Source: Trinickia soli (lineage in GTDB: Bacteria > Pseudomonadota > Gammaproteobacteria > Burkholderiales > Burkholderiaceae). From it: 64,000 nucleotides of DNA. The notes below the pieces were generated by a model that was not told the origin of the DNA, ran no database searches, and saw only the letters and a program-made list of their open reading frames with translations. The position numbers were made by a program, and so were the translations under genes. The DNA is taken from assembly GCF_002879855.1 (NCBI RefSeq), contig NZ_PNYB01000008.1, positions 62,001 to 126,000 of the forward strand, read 5' to 3'. This document shows, piece by piece, positions 25,344 to 34,528 of the stretch (position 1 is the stretch's first letter; the number at the start of each line of letters is the position of its first letter).

Positions 25344-26411
25344 CCCTCCGATTGCGCCGAGCGATTCATCATTGATCAGGTCGGCCTGCCATTCACGCCA
25401 AACCGCAAGCAGCGTGGCAATGACAAAAGGCCCGATGAAAATGCCCACGAAGCCAAATGCCAGTACCCCGCCCAGAATACCGAACACCACGAGCAAGAAC
25501 GGCACGCGTCCCGTGCTGCTGATCACGAGCGGACGAATGAGGTTGTCGATCCAACTCACCACGAGTGCCCCCCATAGCAACAAGCCGATCCCCGCCCATG
25601 TGTCGCCGTTGATGATCAAAACGATGCCGGCTGGCGCCCATACCAGCGGCGTGCCGAATGGCAGCAGCGCAGCCAGCGCGGTCAACGTCGCGAGTAGCAA
25701 CGGCGCACCCACACCCGCCGCCCAATAACCGATTCCCGCGAGCACGCCTTGAGCCGCCGCCGTGAGTACGATGCCGCGCACGACCGAGTGACAGACCGCG
25801 CCGATCGCGGCAAGGTAAAGGTCCAGCCGCTTGCCGAGGTAAGGCCACAGCGAGCGCCGGACCTGTTCAAGCAACGTCCGACCATCTCGATAGGCAAAGA
25901 AGAGCGTCAGCAAAGCAAAACCGAACTTCACGGCGTTGCGCCCGAGACTGCCCGCGAGTTGGGCGGCTTCGCCAATCCAGCGATTGCCCCACTGCGAGAA
26001 CTGCGCGCGCCATGCGGAAGGTTCGCGCGCGATATCGTCGAATACGGTCTGCAGCCCCGCACCGAGCCACGGAATCGAGCGGACCGAACGCGGCAATACA
26101 TGGTCTCCATCGGCCATCCACGCCGCCAATTGCCGCCCGAACGCCATCGTCTCTTTCGTCAGCGGCATCGTCAACAACAACACGGGAACCACGAGCCCAA
26201 GCATGACCAGCAACGTCATCAGCAATGCTGCAAGCGATCGCCTGTTGCGCGTGACGGCAATCAAACGCTCATAGGCAGGCCACGTCATATACGCAATGAT
26301 GAAGGCCCACGTAATCGGAATCAGGAAAGGTCGCAGCACTACGATGCCGAGCGCAATGAGGCCGGCGAGAAGCAATGCATGTACTGCGCGCGTGCCGAAT
26401 AATGTCGTCAT
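25308..26411 (-). CDS. AI-2E family permease (YdiK-like, copy 1)
   Basis: A 367-residue inner-membrane protein with about eight hydrophobic segments. The family fingerprint at the end of the membrane domain is present ('FGILGGVLAFGFVGIFIGPF' with 'LPFGTPLVWAPAGIVLIING'). The family includes exporters of unknown or ionic substrates, so no ligand is assigned. The ATG at 26411 overlaps the stop of the P-type ATPase (ATGA), so the two work together. The last ten residues are encoded by the opposite strand of a degraded cytochrome b5 fragment. A paralogue lies at 49478-50650. Confidence 0.87.
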   Translation of the reverse strand: MTTLFGTRAVHALLLAGLIALGIVVLRPFLIPITWAFIIAYMTWPAYERLIAVTRNRRSLAALLMTLLVMLGLVVPVLLLTMPLTKETMAFGRQLAAWMADGDHVLPRSVRSIPWLGAGLQTVFDDIAREPSAWRAQFSQWGNRWIGEAAQLAGSLGRNAVKFGFALLTLFFAYRDGRTLLEQVRRSLWPYLGKRLDLYLAAIGAVCHSVVRGIVLTAAAQGVLAGIGYWAAGVGAPLLLATLTALAALLPFGTPLVWAPAGIVLIINGDTWAGIGLLLWGALVVSWIDNLIRPLVISSTGRVPFLLVVFGILGGVLAFGFVGIFIGPFVIATLLAVWREWQADLINDESLGAIGGRSDTPSDTKRQ

Positions 26412-29107
26412 GCTCCCCCCGATTCTCCCCCGCGCTCCGTCTCGCCTGCGAGGCGATCACGTCCCGGGCGATCAGACCGGGTGCGACGAAAGAAAAGTTT
26501 CTCGACCTCGATGAGCGAGAACACGATAACGGACGCTGCCAGCGAAAGCGCAAGTTCGGGCCCGCTGAGCGCAGTCGTCCGAAGCGCCGCACTCAAGCCT
26601 GGAACGTAGAGAGCCGCCATTTGCAGTGCGGCCGTGAGCGCGACCGCGGCGAGCATTGGCGCGTTCGATTTCAATCCCTGCGCGAACAGCGAAGTGCGCT
26701 CGGAACGGATCGCGAGCGCGTGGCCCAACTGAGAAAACGCCAGCACCGTGAACGTCATCGTCTGCCATGCGGCGTAGCCGCTGTGGAGCCCCCACGCTTG
26801 CACGCCGAGCGTGACGGCCGCCATGGCGACGCCACCCCAAAGAATCTGCCGCCACATGCCACCTGTGAAAAGGCCCTCGTTGGGCGGGCGCGCACGCTCC
26901 TGCATGAGCGTCGGTTCGGCGGGCTCGGCAGCAAACGCGAGCCCGGGCAACCCGTCCGTCAGCAGATTGATCCACAAAATGTGGATCGGCAACAGCGGCA
27001 TCGGCAGCCCCAGCAATGGCGACGCCGCCACCACCCAAAGCTCCGCCGAATTGCAGGTCAGCACATACCGGATGAACTTTCGGACATTGGCGAAGATGCG
27101 TCGGCCTTCTTCGACCGCGGCCACTATCGTGGTGAAGTCGTCATCGAGAAGCACGAGGCTCGCTGCCTCACGCGCGACATCCGTACCCGCGCGCCCCATC
27201 GCGACACCGATGTCGGCGCGGGCAAGCGCCGGTGCGTCGTTGACGCCGTCCCCTGTCATCGCGACATATTGGCCCCGCGCCTGTATTGCCTCCACGATTC
27301 GAATCTTCTGCGCCGGGTCCAAGCGCGCGAACACCCTCACGTGCTCGATACGCCTCGCAAGCTCGTCATCGGCAAGTGCGGCAAGCTCACGTCCGGTCAT
27401 GATCGTATCGCCTTCGTCGAGCATGCCGAGCGAACGCGCGATCGCCCGCGCCGTCATCGGATGGTCGCCCGTAATCATCACCAGCGTAATGCCCGCCGCG
27501 CGACACGTCGTCACTGCCGCCGACACACCGGGCCGCAGTGGATCGAGCATGCCGACGAATCCGATCAGCGTAAGCTCGCGCTCCACGGTATCCGGCGTAG
27601 CGCCCGTTGCCGGTAGCGCGGGCCATGCGCGCCGCGCAAGCGCGAGCACTCGCAGACCATCGGCTGCCATGGCACCTGCCATGGCAAGCAGCGCGCCCTG
27701 GTCGAGCGGCCCATGGCGGTCGTCGACGTTATCGCCATCCGCGCGCGCAGTGGATAGGCAACGCTCAACGATGGCCTCCGGTGCGCCCTTCGTATACGCG
27801 ACGAAGCCGCTTCCGGCCCGGTGTATCGTCGTCATCCGCTTGCGGTCCGAATCGAATGCGAACTCCATGCAGCGCGGCATCGACCGTTCGAGCTTTCGCC
27901 TGTCGAGCCCCGCGTCAGCCGCCATACGCCATAACGCAACTTCGGTCGGATCACCCGCAATCCCGCCCCGCTCGTCGTATGCCGCATCGTTGCTCAATGC
28001 AGCCGCTTCGAGCAATTGCGCGGTCACGCCTTCGTGGGCGGCCGACTCCACGTCCACCCGGTTTTCTCCGCTCGGACAGATCTGCGTCACACGCATTTCG
28101 TTGCGTGTCAAAGTTCCGGTCTTGTCGGTGCAAATCCAGCTCACCGACCCGAGTGTCTCGACCGCGGGCAACCTGCGCACCAGCGCGTTGCGCCGCGCCA
28201 TGTTGCGGGCTCCCAGCGCACGCATGATGGTCACGACCGCAGGCAGCGCTTCGGGAATCGCAGCCACCGCGAGGCTCGCGGCCGTGAGCAGCATCTGCGT
28301 CACCGCTTCGCCACGCAGCACACCCGCAGCAAAGATCACTGCGCATACCACGACGACCAGCACCGCCAGTTGACGCCCGAACACGGCCAAGCGCTTTTGC
28401 AGCGGCGTCGATGCAGGCGGCGCTTGCTCGAGCAGTGCCGCGATGCGCCCGAGTTGCGTGTTCATGCCCGTCGTTACCACGATGCCGCGTGCGCGTCCGT
28501 AGGTGATCATGGTGCCCTTGAACACCATGTTGATCTGGTCGGCAATCGGCAGCGCCGCATCGTCGAGGGGCGCGACGTTCTTTTCGATCGGAAAGGCTTC
28601 GCCTGTCAGCGCCGCTTCGCTCACCTTCAGTTGCGGTGCTTCGATCAGACGAATATCGGCCGGCGCCACGCAACCGGCCTCCAACAATACGAGATCACCG
28701 GGAACCATCGACGCAGCGGGGATCGTCGAGCGACGGCCATCGCGCACGACCGTCGCCTGGGGTGCGCCGAGCCGCTTGAGTTCGGCCATCGCGCGGTTGG
28801 CGCGAAAGTCCTGAATGAAACCGATGGCTGCATTGAGCGCCACAATGGCGACAATGACCAAGGTATCCTCTACGTCGCCCAATACGCCTGAGAGCACCGC
28901 CACTGAAATGAGGACAAGAATGGCGAAGTCGCGGAATTGGGCAAGGAACATCGCGATGACACTTCGCCCCTTCGCTTCGACAATCTCATTGGGCCCGTAC
29001 CGTGCAAGCCGACGCGCCGCCTCCTCGCCGCAAAGCCCATTCGCGGCGTCCGACACCAGGCGCTGCGTCACGGCGTCAGCGCTCAGGGTGTGCCAGGTTT
29101 CCATCAT
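26408..29107 (-). CDS. P-type cation-transporting ATPase (P2 type)
   Basis: An 899-residue ion pump. It has the N-terminal cation-ATPase domain ('GLCGEEAARRLARYGPNEIV'), the actuator motif 'TGEAFPIEKN', the membrane motif 'AAIPEALPAVVTIM', the phosphorylated Asp328 in 'CTDKTGTLTRNEM', the ATP-site 'KGAPEAIVERC', the hinge 'MTGDGVNDAPALARADIGVA' and a C-terminal four-helix membrane domain. PEALP fits the P2A/P2B calcium-type branch, but calcium, magnesium or sodium cannot be told apart by eye. An FNR-type box lies 170-183 bp upstream. The AI-2E gene is translationally coupled behind it. Confidence 0.93.
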   Translation of the reverse strand: MMETWHTLSADAVTQRLVSDAANGLCGEEAARRLARYGPNEIVEAKGRSVIAMFLAQFRDFAILVLISVAVLSGVLGDVEDTLVIVAIVALNAAIGFIQDFRANRAMAELKRLGAPQATVVRDGRRSTIPAASMVPGDLVLLEAGCVAPADIRLIEAPQLKVSEAALTGEAFPIEKNVAPLDDAALPIADQINMVFKGTMITYGRARGIVVTTGMNTQLGRIAALLEQAPPASTPLQKRLAVFGRQLAVLVVVVCAVIFAAGVLRGEAVTQMLLTAASLAVAAIPEALPAVVTIMRALGARNMARRNALVRRLPAVETLGSVSWICTDKTGTLTRNEMRVTQICPSGENRVDVESAAHEGVTAQLLEAAALSNDAAYDERGGIAGDPTEVALWRMAADAGLDRRKLERSMPRCMEFAFDSDRKRMTTIHRAGSGFVAYTKGAPEAIVERCLSTARADGDNVDDRHGPLDQGALLAMAGAMAADGLRVLALARRAWPALPATGATPDTVERELTLIGFVGMLDPLRPGVSAAVTTCRAAGITLVMITGDHPMTARAIARSLGMLDEGDTIMTGRELAALADDELARRIEHVRVFARLDPAQKIRIVEAIQARGQYVAMTGDGVNDAPALARADIGVAMGRAGTDVAREAASLVLLDDDFTTIVAAVEEGRRIFANVRKFIRYVLTCNSAELWVVAASPLLGLPMPLLPIHILWINLLTDGLPGLAFAAEPAEPTLMQERARPPNEGLFTGGMWRQILWGGVAMAAVTLGVQAWGLHSGYAAWQTMTFTVLAFSQLGHALAIRSERTSLFAQGLKSNAPMLAAVALTAALQMAALYVPGLSAALRTTALSGPELALSLAASVIVFSLIEVEKLFFRRTRSDRPGRDRLAGETERGGESGGA

Positions 29108-29222
29108 GTGATGTTCATCCGCACGGGCATCGGGCCGCGGAGAGTTCTACCCATGGTGTCACCTTAGGCAGGTTCGAGAGCGTCCCGGAGCCGATCGTCG
29201 ACCGACGCGCGCGTGGCTGATT

Positions 29223-29341
29223 GCGACTCCCCGCTCCGGCGTTGCACTAACACTACGCCCAACGCGTGCGGACGCGTTGATGCATGTCAATGCGCTGCAG
29301 GCGCCACAGCAGAAGACGTCTGGGGTATTTCGACCCAGTGA
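29223..29341 (+). repeat. Dispersed intergenic repeat, copy A
   Basis: About 119 bp that align with 35307-35419 in the same orientation, starting GCGACTCCCCGCTCC in both. It includes a palindromic core (29277-29290). It fills most of the 346-bp gap between the P-type ATPase and the lipoprotein gene; the rest of the gap shows nothing else. Confidence 0.8.
29277..29290. promoter_or_regulatory. FNR/ANR-like box before the P-type ATPase operon
   Basis: TTGATGCATGTCAA, one base from TTGAT-N4-ATCAA. It sits inside repeat copy A, 170-183 bp upstream of the ATPase start on the leftward strand. Confidence 0.45.
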
Positions 29342-29453
29342 TGTGATGGACCGATCTTCGCGGACAGGTCGAATAGGAGAACAATCCGAAACCGACGGGG
29401 AAAAGAGTTCGATTCCGGCGTGTCACCGCCGGAATCGATTACTGCAACCCGTG

Positions 29454-31154
29454 CTAATTATCGGCACTATCGCTCGAATCATCCGCTTTCATAAGCGGGC
29501 TCTCGGAAGCGATGAACGCTCCGGTCGCTGTCGTGGTGGCAAAAACGATCGATCGCGAACCCATGACGTAATACCCGGTGCCGGTCACCGGCGCAACAGC
29601 CCCCGCGTTCAGTGCAAAGCTCGCGGAAGCATCACTGAGGATGAACGCAGCCGATGCCGTCGGCGTCCATGTCGTCGCGGTCAGCGTCGGTGTCGCCGCC
29701 GGCGTTTCCTTCGTCGCGAACTCGAAATCGAATTCGCCATGCACCGATGTCGGGCTCGACATCGTCCATCCCCCCGCCGTCGGCACGACGCATTCGCCAA
29801 GCACGCCGCCACCCAGCCCCGGCACGAAACCGCTCAAACGAATCGGCTGGCCCGCCGTACAGGTTACGCCCGCATCGTCGCTGCTTCCGGCCGGCACTGC
29901 CACGCCGTTCCAGACCGGTACCGCACCACTCGCTGCCAGCACCGCGGAGAAATTCGTCAAAATGTTCGTCCCCGTATTGACCCCGCCCCCTTGCACCGCG
30001 AATGCACTACCTCCGGTCACGAGTGCGGCAGGCACCGTGCCGAGTTTGCCGCGCAATTGGTACGTCGCCGTGCCCGACTTCACGGACAGCTTGATCAAGC
30101 TACCACGGACGGCGCCCGTCACATTGCCGTCCGTCGAGGTAATCGTGCCGTCGTTAGCGATCGTCAGCGCCGTATCGGCCACGACGCTCGCCGCTGCGAC
30201 GTTCGCAGGCGAGGAGGTAAGGTTCGCCGCCGTCAGACTACTATCGAGCCCCGTCTCCGCGACAAGCGCCTGCAACTGATACGCGCCGGCCGGCACAACG
30301 GACGTCCCCGACTCCAACACATCGCCCGTGGACAACTGCGGGCCGAACACGTCGTCGGACGTAATCGCTTGTTGCAACGTCGTCAGCGCGGCCGCACAGT
30401 TTCCGCCCAGGGCGGCAGCGGCAGATGCGAGCGTCGTCGAATTACCCGAGGTCAGGTTCGACGCCGCGGCGATGGCTGCCGCCAGATTCGTCGTGGACGT
30501 AATGCTGGCCGACGGCGTACACAACTTGTCGCCCACCGCCTTGATCGCCGATGCAATGACGAGAATGTCGCCGCGGTACGTCCGCAGCGTCGTCCGATAT
30601 CCGCTGTGCGTCAAATTCGAATAGCCCCCCCCGTTCGCCTGCGCATAGACTGCTAATGCGGCCGTCGTCACGGGCGTGATGTCCAGGTCGGGCAGGTCGT
30701 TCGCACTGAGCGTTCCGGCCGAAGAGATCGCGGCCCCCGTTCCAAGGTAGCTCGACAGCACGAGGGAGGTTTGATTCGGATCGGTCGCGTTCGCAAAGAT
30801 GGGGGCGCTGGTGGCGGGAACCGAAACGCTACCTGTGAACGAACCGTCGGCGCTGGCCGTCACAGTACCGATCACTGTGGCGCCGGTGTCGCCTTGCGGC
30901 GAGTTCGCCGTAAAGACGATTTGCGCGTTCGCGATCGGGCGATCGATCGCCTTACCCGACAATGACGCCGCCGCGACGACGCCGGAAGAGGTCGATGCGC
31001 TCGTCCCGGAGGAACTCCCCCCGCCCCCGCATGCCGCGATTGTCAACGACATTGCTGCAAGCGGCACCCACATCAGGCGCCATACAGTCTTACGTTCGGC
31101 CAGATTCGTCGCCAAACGTTTGCGCAAGCCTGCGCGTTGCTTTGTCATAGTCAT
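29454..31154 (-). CDS. Large exported lipoprotein of unknown function
   Basis: A 566-residue protein. AGGAGG lies eight bases before the ATG at 31154. A basic leader and a hydrophobic core lead to the lipobox 'SLTIAACGGGG', then a Ser/Thr/Gly linker. The mature part is low in charge and rich in Ala, Thr, Ser and Gly, with a carboxypeptidase-like or Ig-like opening ('SLSGKAIDRPIANAQIVFTA') and 'VTGAVRGSLIKLSVKSGTAT' later on. It resembles the Burkholderia surface lipoproteins with a CGGGG start, for which I know no function. It stands alone: the neighbours on both sides are unrelated and separated by 300-450 bp. Confidence 0.8.
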   Translation of the reverse strand: MTMTKQRAGLRKRLATNLAERKTVWRLMWVPLAAMSLTIAACGGGGSSSGTSASTSSGVVAAASLSGKAIDRPIANAQIVFTANSPQGDTGATVIGTVTASADGSFTGSVSVPATSAPIFANATDPNQTSLVLSSYLGTGAAISSAGTLSANDLPDLDITPVTTAALAVYAQANGGGYSNLTHSGYRTTLRTYRGDILVIASAIKAVGDKLCTPSASITSTTNLAAAIAAASNLTSGNSTTLASAAAALGGNCAAALTTLQQAITSDDVFGPQLSTGDVLESGTSVVPAGAYQLQALVAETGLDSSLTAANLTSSPANVAAASVVADTALTIANDGTITSTDGNVTGAVRGSLIKLSVKSGTATYQLRGKLGTVPAALVTGGSAFAVQGGGVNTGTNILTNFSAVLAASGAVPVWNGVAVPAGSSDDAGVTCTAGQPIRLSGFVPGLGGGVLGECVVPTAGGWTMSSPTSVHGEFDFEFATKETPAATPTLTATTWTPTASAAFILSDASASFALNAGAVAPVTGTGYYVMGSRSIVFATTTATGAFIASESPLMKADDSSDSADN

Positions 31155-31600
31155 AGAGCCGCCCTCCTAGTGCGGTTACAGGGGGTATCGGCACTTATTC
31201 CGAAATCTTCAATTTATCGGATAAAAATGCGTTCAATGCTCGCTTGCGGCTTCTTTCGCACGGTTCTTAAGGAGTCCTTAAGGTATGTTCATCCGAACCA
31301 AGATAGAATAATCGCCCCCGCGACAAGGCAAATCCATCCACCGACGCCCGCAACCACAACGAAACGATATGGCAGATTTTTGAAAATCGAATTTTCATTT
31401 ACATGCCGATCGCGTTTGTTTCCTCTCGCAAAGCAAAATCATCGAATATGCGCCGCCGGCGCAGTTCTTCTCACTCGCCGAAGCGCACTCAGCAGTGTTT
31501 GCGAGCGGTGCGCAAGGAGATGTCAAACGCGCACTTACGTCCTATGATGAATATCATCGTCCCACGGCGGCGATAACCTCTTAATCGAGGAAAAAACATC
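31155..31600. other. Intergenic region, AT-richer, no gene seen
   Basis: A 446-bp divergent gap holding the upstream regions of the lipoprotein gene (leftward) and the DUF1269-like gene (rightward). ATGATGAATATCAT at 31544-31557 is a 14-bp palindrome of FNR-like architecture, 44 bp before the rightward start. An open frame at 31137-31547 has no ribosome site or recognisable protein and is not accepted as a gene. Confidence 0.4.
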
Positions 31601-32110
31601 ATGAGACGCATCTACTTTCTCGTACCGGACGCGGCAATCGCCAGAGCAATCGTGGACGATCTGCTGCGGGCGCGAATCACCTGGCGCCATATCCATGTGC
31701 TTGCCAATCACAACGTCGCACTCGAACAATTGCCCGAGGCTTCGCTGTTGCAGAGCAGCGACGTGGTTCACGCGCTCGAACGCGGCGTTGCGCTTGGCGG
31801 CGCGACAGGCGCCTTTCTTGGTCTGATTGCGCTCGCGTTTCCTCCCGCGGGACTGACGATCGCCGGCGGCGCCGTCGTCGCAATGACGCTGGCCGGCGCC
31901 GGAGTTGGGGCATGGGCCGCCTCGATGATCGGTGTCGCCGAACCCAATACATTGCTCGCTCGCTTTCACGATGCGGTACGCGATGGCCAGTTGTTGCTGA
32001 TGGCCGATGTGCCGGCGTCACGGGAACAGGAGATCGAGGAACTGGTTGCGCAGCATTTCCCGCAAGCCGAGCTGCACGGAGCAGAGCCGACGACGCCCAT
32101 CTTCCCCTGA
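31601..32110 (+). CDS. DUF1269-like protein with glycine-rich membrane segment
   Basis: A 169-residue protein. The N-terminal alpha/beta part ('RRIYFLVPDAAIARAIVDDL') precedes two hydrophobic Gly/Ala-rich stretches ('ALGGATGAFLGLIALAFPPA' and 'GGAVVAMTLAGAGVGAWAAS'), as in DUF1269 and glycine-zipper stress proteins. The C-terminal part returns to a soluble domain ('DVPASREQEIEELVAQHFPQ'). It is usually linked to stress or membrane integrity, but no mechanism is known. The ATG follows GAGGAAAAAAC. Confidence 0.72.
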   Translation: MRRIYFLVPDAAIARAIVDDLLRARITWRHIHVLANHNVALEQLPEASLLQSSDVVHALERGVALGGATGAFLGLIALAFPPAGLTIAGGAVVAMTLAGAGVGAWAASMIGVAEPNTLLARFHDAVRDGQLLLMADVPASREQEIEELVAQHFPQAELHGAEPTTPIFP

Positions 32111-32212
32111 TGCGCGCGCACAGAGCGCCCCCTAAAAAAATTCTGCGGATGATGTCACAAGCCTGAGTGCCGAGCCGTCTATTCCGAATCGGATTTCACG
32201 ACTCGCGCGCTT

Positions 32213-33211
32213 ATGTCAGATGATTCAGGCCCTCTCCTCGTCCCCGGCCCGGACGATCCATTCTCCGCCAGCTTTGCGACCAGTTACACCGGCGTCGTCT
32301 CGTTCCTGGCCGTCGCCAACGAAGGCAGCTTTGCGCGCGCCGGGGATCGGCTCGGGATCGGTCGCTCGTCGGTTAGCCGCAATGTGCAAAAGCTCGAAGC
32401 CCAGGTCGGTGCGCGGCTGTTTTTGCGCACGACCCGACACACTTCGCTCACGCGCGAGGGCGAACTCTTCTACGAGAACTGCCGGCAAGGCATCGAGCGC
32501 ATCGCGCAAGCGTTCGAAGACATGCGCGAGCTGCGTAACGGCCCGCCGCGCGGCCAGCTACGGATCAGTTCGACGCCAGGCTTCGGCCGCAAGATTGTCG
32601 CGCCCCTGCTCGGAGGGTTTCACGCGCACTATCCGCAAATCGCGCTCGAATTGCTGCTGAACGATCGCCCCGCCGACTTCACGAGCGACAGGATCGACGT
32701 GTCGTTTCGCGATGGACGCATGGAAGACAGCGGAATCGTCGCGCGACAGCTGATTCCGATGCAGATGATCGTCTGTGCATCGCCCGGCTACGCACGGACT
32801 CACGGTTTGCCCCGCAATCCAGATGAGCTGGCCAAGCACCGCTGCATCAACTTTCGGACAGCGTCAGGCCGCCTCGCGGAGTGGGAATTCAAAATCGACG
32901 GCCGCCCGCAGCGGCGGCAGCCCCTCGCGCGACACACGTTCAACGATCCGGAGCTCGTCCTGCAAGCGGTGCGCGACGGGCTGGGCATCGCGCAGTTGCC
33001 CGCGTATCAGGTGTGCGATCTGGTTGGCGACGGTCAGCTGATCACTGCGCTCGCAGCGAACGCACCGGACGACGGCGGCCATTACATTTGCTACCTCAGC
33101 CGCAAGCATCTTCCCGCGCGCATTCGCGTGTTCATCGACTACATGATCGAGAAGACGAGAGCCCTCGATGTGCAGTGCCTGACGATGACGGCGCTCGTGA
33201 CGGCAGCATAG
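32213..33211 (+). CDS. LysR-family transcriptional regulator
   Basis: A 332-residue regulator. It has an extended N-terminus of about 25 residues, then the LysR helix-turn-helix ('FLAVANEGSFARAGDRLGIG', 'RSSVSRNVQKLEAQVGARLF') and a periplasmic-binding-like effector domain ending near 'RIRVFIDYMIEK'. It belongs to the GcvA/DmlR-like branch by its 'PRGQLRISSTPGFGRKIVAP' linker. The target is unclear: no divergent gene lies next to it. The DUF1269-like gene is upstream in the same direction. Confidence 0.87.
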   Translation: MSDDSGPLLVPGPDDPFSASFATSYTGVVSFLAVANEGSFARAGDRLGIGRSSVSRNVQKLEAQVGARLFLRTTRHTSLTREGELFYENCRQGIERIAQAFEDMRELRNGPPRGQLRISSTPGFGRKIVAPLLGGFHAHYPQIALELLLNDRPADFTSDRIDVSFRDGRMEDSGIVARQLIPMQMIVCASPGYARTHGLPRNPDELAKHRCINFRTASGRLAEWEFKIDGRPQRRQPLARHTFNDPELVLQAVRDGLGIAQLPAYQVCDLVGDGQLITALAANAPDDGGHYICYLSRKHLPARIRVFIDYMIEKTRALDVQCLTMTALVTAA

Positions 33212-33214
33212 CTG

Positions 33215-33495
33215 CCGCGCGGTACCTCGCACCCCTCAAGGGCTTCCAATTCACGCTCGTCCACCTCCAAGATGCCGTGTCTCTCCTCGCGAAGCAGAAC
33301 GAGGAAGGTCCTGATCGTTGCATCGAGGAAGCGCCGGGATTGATACAGCGCGTAGACGTTCACCGGCTGCGCCTCGTAGTCGCGAACTACCCGCACCAAT
33401 GCGCCCGATCGCAGATCACGCAGTGCGATAGAGTCGGGCAGGATGGCGATGCCGCGACCGTCGAGCACTGCTTTCAAAGCGGGGTCGGCATCCCG
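33215..33495 (-). pseudogene. C-terminal remnant of a second LysR regulator
   Basis: The leftward strand encodes a LysR effector-domain tail ('DPALKAVLDGRGIAILPDS', 'VNVYALYQSRRFLDATIRTF') with a stop just upstream at 33496-33498 and no DNA-binding domain. It is convergent with the intact LysR gene. The other 200 bp of the gap to 33706 show nothing recognisable. Confidence 0.8.
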
Positions 33496-33706
33496 TCATC
33501 ATAAAGCGCTCCATTCATGATCGCCGGCCGGGATTGGTGTCATATAGGAAACACGGTGCGTCGTCGAATAGCCCTACCGAACTCCCCAAAACGTCACCTA
33601 CCATCCGTTAAACGGCCGCATCAGAGTCATCGGGGAGCGCCCCGGCAGCGCAGCAATGGATGCGCGACTCGGCGTCGCGGCACATGACAGAGTTCGAGAA
33701 AGCCTT

Positions 33707-34207
33707 ATGAATAACGATAAGCTGCAACCCCCGCCGCTCTCCCTGCTCGACAGGTACCGCGGTCAGGAGTTTCATCCGCTGTATACGACAAGCGTCACAG
33801 TTTCCGGCGGAGAGACGGGGCACGGCCGTGCCTCCGGTATCGTCCGTTCAAGTGACGGGAATCTGGTTCTGGATTTGCGGCTGCCGACCGAATTCGGCGG
33901 CCCCGGCAACGGGACCAATCCCGAGCAACTGTTCGCAGCAGGGTTTGCAGCGTGCTTTCATGGGGCGCTGAACCTGCTCGGAAAGCGTGCCGGCATGGAG
34001 CTCGGCGATATCATCGTGGAAGCACACGTTTCGTTTGGCCGCGACCCAATGGACGGAGGCTACGCGTTGGTCGTCGATCTCGAGGTTCGAATGCCCAGCA
34101 TCGAACGACGCGTCGCGGAAGAATTCGTTCGAAATGCCGAGCGCTTGTGCCCCTACGCCAAAATGGCCAGGCAAGGGGCCGTCAACATCATAACCGTTGT
34201 CGACTGA
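33707..34207 (+). CDS. OsmC/Ohr-family peroxidase
   Basis: A 166-residue protein of the OsmC/Ohr family, which reduces organic hydroperoxides with two active-site cysteines. Here these are in 'FAAGFAACFHGALNLLGKRA' and 'ERLCPYAKMARQGAVNIITV', the expected spacing. The N-terminus carries 'LYTTSVTVSGGETGHGRAS', also family-typical. The ATG at 33707 follows AGAAAG; the frame to 33656 has no ribosome site. A broken copy of its beginning lies directly downstream at 34290-34412. It probably defends against lipid peroxides. Confidence 0.88.
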   Translation: MNNDKLQPPPLSLLDRYRGQEFHPLYTTSVTVSGGETGHGRASGIVRSSDGNLVLDLRLPTEFGGPGNGTNPEQLFAAGFAACFHGALNLLGKRAGMELGDIIVEAHVSFGRDPMDGGYALVVDLEVRMPSIERRVAEEFVRNAERLCPYAKMARQGAVNIITVVD

Positions 34208-34222
34208 TGCACGACGCGCCAC

Positions 34223-34253
34223 GTGCCGGCGAGAGCATGTCGCTCGCCGGCAC
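34223..34253 (+). terminator. Hairpin after the OsmC-family gene
   Basis: A perfect 11-bp stem (GTGCCGGCGAG with CTCGCCGGCAC) and a 9-base loop, 16 bp after the stop. There is no T-run, so it may act as a weak terminator or mRNA-stabilising hairpin. Confidence 0.5.
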
Positions 34254-34289
34254 GGCGCCATGCATGCTCTCGGCGATTCACGACTCGCG

Positions 34290-34412
34290 ATGACACGAAA
34301 GACGACGCTGCGCCCGCCGCCGCTTACGCTGCTCGACAAGTATCACGGGAAAGAAATCTAAACGTTGTATTCGACGACCGTTACCGTGACTGGCGGCGAG
34401 GTACACCATGGA
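34290..34412 (+). pseudogene. 5' fragment of a second OsmC-family gene
   Basis: Reads 'RPPPLTLLDKYHGKEI', stop, 'TLYSTTVTVTGGEVHHG', against 'QPPPLSLLDRYRGQEF' and 'LYTTSVTVSGGETGHG' in the intact gene at 33707. An in-frame TAA interrupts it and all of the catalytic part is missing. It points to a tandem duplication that then decayed. Confidence 0.85.
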
Positions 34413-34528
34413 TTGGTGCTTAAACGACAACATCGTGCGCCCGTCTACCTATCTACCGCTATGCTCCGCCCGCACCTACGATTGATTCCGAGCGGCGCCT
34501 TGCCGCTAACGAAACGGAGGGTTGCATC

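Noticed and set aside
26811-28373. A 520-codon open frame antisense to the P-type ATPase
   Set aside because: Ser/Arg/Pro-rich shadow frame; the opposite strand carries an unmistakable ATPase with all motifs.
31137-31547. A 136-codon open frame between the lipoprotein and DUF1269-like genes
   Set aside because: No ribosome site, no recognisable domain, and it overlaps the lipoprotein start region.
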